This document shows positions 43,869 to 51,739 of a DNA stretch of 64,000 bases, one piece after another. Under the pieces are notes generated by a model. That model saw nothing but the letters and a program-made list of their open reading frames with translations, made no database searches and was not told where the DNA came from. The DNA is from Trichobilharzia szidati. Taxonomy: Eukaryota > Platyhelminthes > Trematoda > Strigeidida > Schistosomatidae. Numbering within the stretch: the stretch's first letter is position 1; each line of letters begins with the position of its first letter. The position numbers were made by a program, and so were the translations under genes. Location of the stretch: positions 40,660,633-40,724,632 of the forward strand of contig OX235271.1 of assembly GCA_944472155.2 (NCBI GenBank), given 5' to 3'.

Positions 43869-44044
43869 TTATTTAATGCTGACTAGATATGATGATTCAT
43901 TGTATGATGGTGGTGATGATACTGGTGGTGTAGAAGATGGGAATGCATATTCAAGACGTAATCGTTTATTAGATGGACTATTTATTAATTCTGTATTATC
44001 AATTTCCATCATTTCATCTACTGGTGGAGGAAAAAATGGTCCAT
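43869..44044 (-). CDS. Terminal exon of the IER-like gene (proposed)
   Basis: On the minus strand a strong acceptor (pyrimidine-rich TTCCTCCTCCTTTCTTCTTTACAG, 44072-44045 region) precedes a 58-codon open frame ending in TAA at 43869-43871. It begins GPFFPPPVDEMMEI, contains a basic motif NKRLRL that could be a nuclear localisation signal, and ends in a Ser/Pro-rich tail. The exon enters in phase 1 (two bases complete a split codon), exactly what the donor of exon 1 at 57672 requires; the joined codon is AAT (Asn). Proline-rich/acidic sequence and a C-terminal basic cluster suit an IER-family transcriptional regulator. The link across 13.6 kb is inference from phase and strand. The plus-strand frame over the same bases (43792-44085) is its shadow. 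Confidence 0.6.
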
Positions 44045-44194
44045 CTGTAAAGAAGAAAGGAGGAGGAAAAAATAAATCGATGTGAATAGAATGTTATGTT
44101 TGTGAATCAATAAACAATCAAATAGTATTGAGCATTCGGTTTAGTAACAAAGCAGACAATTTTTACAAAGTAAAGTGGTGATCAATCGGCAGGG

Positions 44195-44485
44195 GGGGGG
44201 GTTACCAGGTCGGGTGTTAAGACAAATACTCACACCGTTGATAACATTAACCGGAGGTAGTGTTCAAATCGGAAATTGACTGAAGTTAGAATTCACTGGC
44301 CATTGGTTTCTATCTCAATGGTTGAATGGTTAACAAATATGACCTACTAACCTCATAGGTTCGATCCCCGATTGGGTCATGAGTGAGTACTGATGAAGAG
44401 TCCCAGGCTGGGACGAAACAGTTGTTCAGTAATCCTTGGTAGTTTTCAATAGTTCTGCAATTGGTATCGATCCGTGAAAAAATTA
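44195..44485 (+). mobile_element. HSINE-2 copy
   Basis: tRNA-like head (box A ATGGTTGAATGGTTAAC; box B GGTTCGATCCCCG), then the ribozyme segment (44385-44415) and 3' body ending TTGGTATCGATCCG and an A-rich stretch. Confidence 0.8.
44382..44430 (+). ncRNA. Hammerhead motif in HSINE-2, C3 changed
   Basis: Stem I TACTG/CAGTA, ATGAAGA where CTGANGA is expected (C3 to A), stem II GTCCC/GGGAC (five pairs), GAAA, stem III ACAG..TTGT, cleavage base T. Stems I and II are perfect, so the C3 change stands out. Confidence 0.65.
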
Positions 44486-45276
44486 AATTGTTAAATGCAC
44501 TCAAGTAGTTTAGTTGTGGGGTAAAGATTTTAGAGCAAGTACCCTTGCATCAACGCGCTTATTGATAAATCTGAAGATTACTAAACAGCAGTTGAATACC
44601 CTAAATTTCAATGTTGATCATTAGTGAACAGATAAAAATTATTAAAAATAATTACACTGAATATCATGGTGAACAAACAGAAAAACTATGTAATGTTAAT
44701 GTCATAATTAAAAATTGCATAGAGCTTATATTAGAGTAAATCAAAGGTACAATACTATAAAAGAAATGGGAAAAGGTTTTGGATTCATAGATTTTGCAAC
44801 AACTGGCAGATGTTGTTATAACACTCATCATCAAGTTGTGCGCTTGCAAACTCAAAAAAAACTCACTATATCATCGGATAGGCAAAGTTCAACAATAGCG
44901 TCCCAAGGGATGCAAACGCACGAGTGTCCTTGAGCCGACCAATCATATAAATGAGGCATTTTTGCATGAAAAATGACATAAACTTGCAAGAAAATGCATG
45001 AAAACACATCAACACAGGGCATTTTTTTTAGACATGACTTAAAAATGTGTCCAGGTTACAGTGAGGAGTATCAGTTGCTAAGTTAGACTAGTTTCTGTGC
45101 ATGTATTCACCGAGATGACTGAGGATGAGCTGTTTTTTGAATCGTTTATCTCTCTTATCTTGTTGTGCAGTCCTTCCCAAAACCCTCGTTTGAATAACTG
45201 TGGTTTGCATTAAGACGATCGACGACTAGTTACCAGGAAAGTGTGGATAATAAAACAAATTAAAATAAATGACATT

Positions 45277-45352
45277 AACTCTAAATCTATCCCTAATCGC
45301 AGCACTAACCTTGATCGTGACCCTAACCTTGAACGTAACCCTAACCCTAGCG
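45277..45352. repeat. Degenerate telomere-type repeat (CCCTAA-like)
   Basis: CTAACCTTGA, CCCTAACCTTGA, CCCTAACCCTAG and similar blocks in tandem. CCCTAA is the complement of the schistosome telomere unit TTAGGG. Confidence 0.5.
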
Positions 45353-45439
45353 ACTTATTAACACATAGGCTAAGCAGTACTTTAAAACGTAATCTGGGTG
45401 AAATTCGCTTACTAGTTGGTTTATATTTTTTTTTATTAC

Positions 45440-45608
45440 AGCTTGATTCCACACCGTATTTTTTGGTACAGGTATGGAATTTTCAGAATGTGATATCTGT
45501 AGCCCAAATTTTGCAGGCCAACCATAGACATCAGGTGTGCGTCGGCAGGGGATCGAATCCCGGACCATGTACATGGTCGCCGAGAGTCCTGTGCCACCGA
45601 CGCACTGA
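45440..45608 (-). mobile_element. SINE-T2 copy
   Basis: Minus strand: tRNA-like head (box B GGATTCGATCCCC, acceptor-like GCGTCGGTGGCAC), then the body with GCAAAATTTGGGCTACAG and GTACCAAAAAATACGGTGTGGAATC. Same head/body combination as 39888-40012. Confidence 0.65.
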
Positions 45609-45609
45609 T

Positions 45610-46180
45610 ATTTCAGCTTTGATAATGATAGGTGCCGTAAGCCAACGACTAGCATGCGTTCAAGTTCATTGGAGCGTTCGCACACTTGGGACGCTATTAT
45701 TGAACTTCACCATCGGACATTTATAATTGTAAACCATCCAGCTTGACATTCGTGCTTGTTATCAACATATAGAGGAGTTTTTTTTTAAAAAGCTATGTAA
45801 GATTGTCAATAAACAAAAAAGTCTTTTGTTTTCGAATTGAAGTGAATTAAAATACCTCACATAACTGACCTGTTTAATTGACAGGAACACTGTTAAATTG
45901 TCTTTATGTTATTTTCCTTAAAAATTGTGTTCTTTGTTCAGTCGGTCACATGATGCAACTCGCGCATGACCAGTTATAGTCAGTCAGTTAGTTAGTTAAG
46001 CAAACAAACTTATAAACCTTGTGAAGGTGACTGAAGGCTATACGAATGAATATATTGGAATACATTTATCCAAATACTAGTTCGCCAACAGTCCGATGCT
46101 ATTTGAATAACTTAGCAGTCAGGATAAGGTATAAAGGCAGTAGTTGTGTTAGAGTTGCTGCTTTACCAATTCAAATCTAA
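45610..46180. other. No feature recognised
   Basis: Within the proposed intron; no shared repeat seen. Confidence 0.3.
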
Positions 46181-46222
46181 TCTGCAATTAAAAGTGTTCT
46201 CTGAGCTGGTTGGTTTAGTTGC

Positions 46223-46262
46223 GAAGCTTTCGTCGTCCTCCTGGACAACATCTTCAGCGCCA
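46223..46262 (-). ncRNA. Hammerhead ribozyme in PLE-C (left arm)
   Basis: Exact mirror of 46341-46380: GCG/CGC stem I, CTGAAGA, stem II of seven pairs, GAAA. Confidence 0.75.
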
Positions 46263-46340
46263 TATTTAGCACAAAGTGAAATGATTTAAATTACATCACG
46301 CATGAAGAAATTTAAATCATTTCACTTTGTGCTAAATATG

Positions 46341-46380
46341 GCGCTGAAGATGTTGTCCAGGAGGACGACGAAAGCTTCGC
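46341..46380 (+). ncRNA. Hammerhead ribozyme in PLE-C (right arm)
   Basis: Stem I GCG (46341-46343) with CGC (46378-46380); CTGAAGA (46344-46350); bulged T; stem II GTTGTCC/GGACGAC with AGGA loop; GAAA (46370-46373); stem III AGCT; cleavage base T at 46377. Confidence 0.8.
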
Positions 46381-46892
46381 AACTAAACCAGCCAGCTCAG
46401 AGAACACTTTTAATTGCAAATCATCCACCTGAGCTACAAATCTTCTCTATTATTTCAAATCTAATCTGCTAGATAGAAATGCGCTAGAGACTAAGTCACA
46501 TGAGTTTTACAAGGACTAATAATAATACCCCATTGTTGATAACATAATAGACACGGAAAGGTGAGAACACATGACTAATTAGTTGAAAGTCAAGCTGATG
46601 GAACATGAGTAATAGACATCATATTTTCTTTTTACTCAACTCAAGGAAATTTTGGACTGAAGGCATAGTGTATATGACATGTCGCTAGGCTATTCATCAA
46701 ATGCATTAGAATAAATGTATTCAAATACTAGTTCACACTTAATCCTATTTCCTTTTAAGAATAGCTTAACAGTATGCCGTTTAAACAAAAAACAGGGGCT
46801 ATGTAACTATACTCTGGATACTGTGTACATGTTTTTTGTTAGATTTCTAAGAGGATGTGACATGAAATGCAAATAAACCACAAAAATTACCA

Positions 46893-47088
46893 GGTTGACA
46901 CGATCCCCGGCCACCAACACACTCCTTTTAGCCTCGCTAACCAGTAGTAAGACTGATAAAAAGGGAAGGTTGGGTTCGATACTAACAACCCTCATCGCGT
47001 AAAAATGAACACCACTGCTACCGAAACTTCAAGTCTCTAGCTTGAAGCTCTATGTTCCACTGGGAACGTAAAGGAATAAAACAAAAAA
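46893..47088 (+). mobile_element. SINE-T, 5'-truncated
   Basis: Starts within the tRNA-like head (CGATCCCCGGCCACC) and continues through CTCGCTAACCAG to TTCCACTGGGAACGTAAAGGAA. Confidence 0.8.
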
Positions 47089-47434
47089 CGATATGTGATA
47101 ATGTAAAAGTACATGTACTGAATAATAAGTTATGTCTGTTGTAATTGCTATGACAACGGCATGAACCTTGGTAAGTGCATGTGGTGCATTCTAGGTTGTA
47201 AGACATCACAATTAAAATCCAAGTGTTCCTATACGTAGGCAAGTAACCACGAAAAACTACCGCTCAAAATAGTGAAATAGCGCAGCTGAATCAATCAGAA
47301 GAATTCACTGATATATCTCAAAGAAATATCCCTAGGAAAACTAAAACCTTATTAAGGGATAATAAAATTACACACACACAAAAGGAGTATACATGAATAT
47401 AGCCAGAATTTCGCTGATTTGGACTGATTTAAAT

Positions 47435-47620
47435 CTCTTAGCCAACAAGTCAAGATCGGGTACAGCATTTATGTGCTCGGCAGTAAACAAGAAAAACGCC
47501 AGTTCAGTGTTTAAATCATTTAGATTTTGACAAACAAGAACAATTGGTTTGCTAAATGATATCCGGGAAACTACTCAAAACAACCAATCAGTAGTATGTC
47601 TACCACTGTGACAATGGTAT
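47435..47620 (+). repeat. Repeat R3, 186-base copy
   Basis: Begins CTCTTAGCCAACAAGTCAAGATC and ends GACAATGGTAT. A second copy of exactly the same length is at 48869-49054. No terminal inverted repeats, tRNA-like boxes or coding capacity seen. Confidence 0.7.
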
Positions 47621-47665
47621 TGAGAACTCTATTTGCTAAGTTCATTTTCGTTCAATTTCCATCAT

Positions 47666-48118
47666 CTCTAAACAATAAGAACCCAAACCGAAACGACCTA
47701 CGAACGCACAAACGACCTTGTCAAGAAGCAATCTGAAGGCTCAAAAAACGACAGTTGTCGTCCCAAGCAGCACTAAGCGCTAGATAATAGGCAATAATAC
47801 ACATGCCCTGCGCTTAGGGGTCGCCTCAATATGTCCTTTCTAGAGGCTGGTGTCATATATCCCCAAAACCTATTGCTGGAAAAAGTCACCTGATCGGTTG
47901 CTCAAGGTCATTTGTGTGTTCGTGGGTCGTTTCGTTTTGGGTTCCTATTGTTTAGAGTTGCCGCGATTAGTCTCCAAACAGTAATCAAAAACAAGATCCG
48001 GAGCGAATTTACAACGCGAAAGGTGTAGAGCATCCATAATTACTTCTAGAAACAACAGAGTCACCTGATTGCTTTCTCAAGGTCGTTTCGGTTTGGGTTC
48101 CTATTGTTTAGAGTTGTC
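47666..48118. mobile_element. Merlin-derived non-autonomous fragments in tandem
   Basis: A left TIR (CTCTAAACAATAAGAACCC), internal fragments related to the 24-kb copy (AGCACTAAGCGC, AGATAATAGGCAATAATACAC), a right TIR ending 47962, then a further internal stretch (CAGTAATCAAAAACAAGATCC) to a second right TIR ending about 48118. No transposase remains. Confidence 0.75.
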
Positions 48119-48119
48119 A

Positions 48120-48835
48120 AGATTATTCTGTGTATATAAACATATATATAATTGTAGAGCCGGAAGAGGAATTTATCGAAAAGATAGTTTTTAATCAATA
48201 AAGTATTGGTTATGTGGACGGAAAAATGAACATTTTCAGTAAAAAAGAATATTCATGTTGGTTATATATCACTATTATTATTTCAAATGATTCATAAAAA
48301 TAGTCAAGTCAACCTCAAAATGAGTCATCATCAAACAAGAAAAAACCAAAATATTCTACTTAGGTCATTAAAGGTCATATGTGATGACCTAAATTAGATT
48401 AAACAAATAACAAAGAAATAATAATAATAAAACGAATAAGCTTGTCATATACGAGAGAGAGAACACATGCGGCTGATACATTTCATTTCCCTTTGAGCCG
48501 TTATAATGATAAATATAACTGATGTCATCAAATGCGATGATAACTGAAGGAATAAAAGAGGTTATGGGTTTATGAAGATTTGATTGGCTTTCATCCTAAG
48601 GCGTAACTCTCTTCACAGCAGTAAACACATTCAGGATCCTGTTAAAGTGCTGAATCATCAAGGGCCTTCAAGTTATAAGGCAAGTGCACATTAACACTGA
48701 ACCACTGCATACTTTTCTAGAGTTTCAAAGTAGGATGATATCGGCTAGTGACGTAATGTAACTCGAAAAATCGTATTAGTAAGATGCTATTAGTGTTTTT
48801 ATATATCGTGGTCAAACCACAAAACAAACCAGCTC
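48120..48835. other. PLE-A ribozyme remnant, otherwise no gene
   Basis: 48155-48205 reads GAGCCGGAAGAGGAATTTATCGAAAAG, a decayed lineage A ribozyme module. The rest, with an AAT tract near 48420, shows no recognised feature. Confidence 0.4.
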
Positions 48836-48837
48836 TT

Positions 48838-49340
48838 GAAAATTAATCTGATGCTCGTTAGTGACTAGCTCTTAGCCAACAAGTCAAAATCGGGTACAGC
48901 AATAATGAACTCGGCATTAAACGAGAGGAACGGCATTTTAGTGTTTAAATCACTTAGATTTTGACTAACAAGAACAACTGGTTTGATAAATGATATCCGG
49001 ACAACTACTCATAACAACCGATCAGTAGTATATCTACCACTATGACATTGGTATTGCTCGTTAGTGACTAGTTACAGGACAGAGTTCCTTGGAGTTCTAA
49101 TGAGAAGTCATGACCAGTATGGTCGCCATCCGGTCGAACAGATACTCGCCAACAATGACATTAGTTGGTGGGCGCGCCAAAATCATGGATTGGTAGAAGT
49201 TAGAATTCATGGGGTCTACGAGCTTGCCTAGTAAACCGGAAGGTACTCGGTTCGAATCTCAGTGGTAGGTGCGTACTGTCGATGAGTTCCGAACTAGGGC
49301 GAAACAACTGTCCAGTACTCCACGCTGGTTTACAATATGT
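48838..49340 (+). mobile_element. HSINE-2 copy interrupted by repeat R3
   Basis: 48838-48868 is the start of the unit; after the R3 insertion it continues 49055-49340 with tRNA-like head (box B GGTTCGAATCTC) and ribozyme (TCGATGAGTTCCGAACTAGGGC, GAAAC). The ribozyme core has a changed CTGATGA. Confidence 0.8.
48869..49054 (+). repeat. Repeat R3 insertion with 17-base target duplication
   Basis: 186 bases flanked by TGCTCGTTAGTGACTAG at 48852-48868 and again at 49055-49071. The flanking HSINE-2 is restored exactly by removing the insert and one copy of the duplication, so R3 is a mobile element with defined ends. Confidence 0.85.
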
Positions 49341-49344
49341 TCTG

Positions 49345-49960
49345 TTCTGTTTTTGACATAGAACTTTGCACTGATGTGCGGCAGTTGAAATCGTCACACT
49401 CCATGTAGCACACAAAGCAAGAGAAGAAAGTAGAAGAAATGCATATTAGAGACAGTAAACAGGTGTGAGACAAAGGAATAGTAATAACGAAGAACAATAT
49501 AGCTTCATTGGAAATTATAAGTCACAAGGAGTGGATGCATCTGCGCTTTTCATTGAGAACGATTTTGAGCCATATCACCAATTGTCTCCAGCCTCCATTG
49601 GCTTTCACGTCCCGAGGACACCAACCAGTCAGTCAGGAAGTTTACACCTTTCTACGTGACTGGCTTAAGCTAATTGTAGTGGATTTCATTGACTGTTGAA
49701 GCCATGTCTTGGTTTGACCACCACTGGCTCTTTTCTAGCCTGACCCTATTTCAGCTAACATTGCCCATCTAGGAAGACGATGACTAGGTATACGTAACAC
49801 ATATCCTAACACATCTTAGTCGATGTAACTTCACAGCCTCGTCCATTGATCGATTCCTACTCCTTACCTAACACTCAACGCCTAACCTCGATATTGCTCA
49901 TCTTATTATACCACTTCCTGGTTTACAATAGTTCACTAAATGATACCAATTCATCGTGAA
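49345..49960 (-). mobile_element. RTE2 LINE, 3' end fragment
   Basis: Minus strand: C-terminal and 3' untranslated part of RTE2, ending GTGCAAAGTTCTATGTCAAAA near 49345. Frames are broken (SPLRTWMP-type remnants). Confidence 0.65.
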
Positions 49961-49964
49961 ACCT

Positions 49965-50425
49965 GAAAACGAAGCAAATCCCTACAAACCAACTCTTGAA
50001 AATACCAAATGATCGTTGATTATTAATGCTTACTTATGAATAGTTTGAAAATCACTAGAAGAAGAGGATATCTTGTGTTGACAGAACTATATATGTGACA
50101 CCAGAGTTTGTTTAGTGCTGCTTTATTAGAAATTAAAAAACAACTGTATTTTTATCAACAGACAGACTCAAAGTCTTGGAATTCGATCACTTAAAGATGG
50201 ATAATAGAAAGATGCAAAGAGTTTGGAAGAATTAACAACTGAATGTTATTTCAGACTGTCATCATACTCTGTAATAGAATACTGTGATAATTATGTTATA
50301 TTACTCCTTAACAATCAACACTGAGATTTTATGGACTCCGATGAAAAGTTGTCATATAAGCAAATTTGTCTTTCAGGCTTGCATTACGTCAAAAAGCATG
50401 TGATAAAGACAAATAAACACTTGAG
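49965..50425. other. No feature recognised
   Basis: Between two RTE2 fragments; no shared repeat seen. Confidence 0.3.
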
Positions 50426-50429
50426 CAGT

Positions 50430-51290
50430 CGGTCGGTTTTCGACATAGAACTTTGCACATATGTGCGGCAGTTCAAGTCGCCACACTCCATCCACGTAGC
50501 ACACAAAGCAAGAGAAGAAAGTAGGAGAAATGCATAATATAGACAGTAAACACAGGTGTGAGACAAAGGAATAGTAATCACGGAGAACAAAACAGTTTCA
50601 TTGGAAATCATAAGTCACAGGGGGTTGATGCATCTGCGCCACTGAGAACGATTTTGAGCCATGTCACCGATCGTTTCCAACCATTGGTTTTTACCGTCCC
50701 GAGGACCCCAACCAGGAAGTCTACATCTTCCTACGTGGCTTAGACTAACTGTTGTAGATTTCATTGACTGGTAAAGCCATGTTTTCGTTTGACCGCCGCT
50801 ACCTCTTTTCCAGCCTGGCCCTAAATCAGCTAACATTGCCCGTCGAGGAAGGCGATGACTAGGCATACGAAACACATGTCCCAACCATCTCAGTCGATGT
50901 AATTTCACAGTTTCGTCGACTGATTTCTCCGCCTTACCTAGCACTCGACGCCTAATCTCAATATTGCTCACCTTATTATACCACTTCACACGGGAGATAG
51001 AACGCAGACACCTATGATCGAACACAGATAATCTTTTCATGTCTTCTGCTCTCAATGGCCATGTCTCACAGCCATAAAGGAGGACGGAGCGGACTGTTGA
51101 GCAGTACAAACGCCCTTTGGTCGATAGTCGGATGTCACGTCGACGCCAGAGACGGCGTAAACTGGCATATGCGAACCTAGCCCTCTGTATTCGTGCCGAG
51201 ATTTCGTCAGAGATCAACCCGTTGGCACTGGCTGATGGTACTTCCCAAGTAAGTGAAGTGGTCAACGTGCTCTACCACTTCACTTCCTAT
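50430..51290 (-). mobile_element. RTE2 LINE, C-terminal ORF and 3' end
   Basis: The minus strand has one open 216-residue frame (51265-50615) for the C-terminal part of an RTE-like ORF2: IQRARFAYASLRRLW, LSTKGRLYCSTVRSVLLYG, CETWPLRAEDMKRLSVF and RLRWLGHVFRMPSHRLPRR, ending WRRCINPL. This segment follows the RT palm in RTE elements. The 3' untranslated region ends at GCAAAGTTCTATGTCGAAA (50435). No RT or endonuclease upstream. Confidence 0.85.
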
Positions 51291-51739
51291 TTCTAATCTT
51301 GAGCAATTTTGTATTGGAGATTATAGGCGTGAAAAGGTGAAGGAGGCAATTTAATATCTCCTAATTTCTTTACATAGAAAGTGAAAACAAGATTTCAATA
51401 ACCAAGTCACCATTTATCCAAGTGACAATTCAAGGCCCTATAACAGATGACAACTGCAAAACTATTGCAAAACAGGTAACTACATACTTTTGAAAAATGT
51501 CAACCTCGCCTAGTTTACTAGCTTCCTAGAATTCTAGCCGCTCCCAAGCCTAAGGAAACAGGGAGGATTGGGTGTGGGAATAGCGACCTTAACCCACACG
51601 GCAAGTCAAATTGCAAAAAAAATATTAAAAATACAGAAAATATAAAAAACAAAATTATTCTTCACTGGAATCAGAGAGGCGAAATGACACAGCGGACTGG
51701 TAAAAGCCTTCGAAAAGCCAGTCAACTAGCCGATATGTC

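Larger units (their letters stand above)
46182..46421. mobile_element. PLE-C terminal repeats as a near-perfect palindrome
   Basis: Two arms of about 110 bases (46182-46292 and 46308-46421) are reverse complements across a 15-base centre. Each arm is the PLE-C 3' end (compare 18640-18750), with a ribozyme facing outward and no coding sequence. Confidence 0.8.

Noticed and set aside
43792..44085. Plus-strand 97-codon frame with Gly-rich end
   Set aside because: It is the shadow of a minus-strand exon with a strong acceptor, better composition and matching phase.
45536..45608. Separate tRNA gene on the minus strand
   Set aside because: It is a decayed SINE head joined to the SINE-T2 body.
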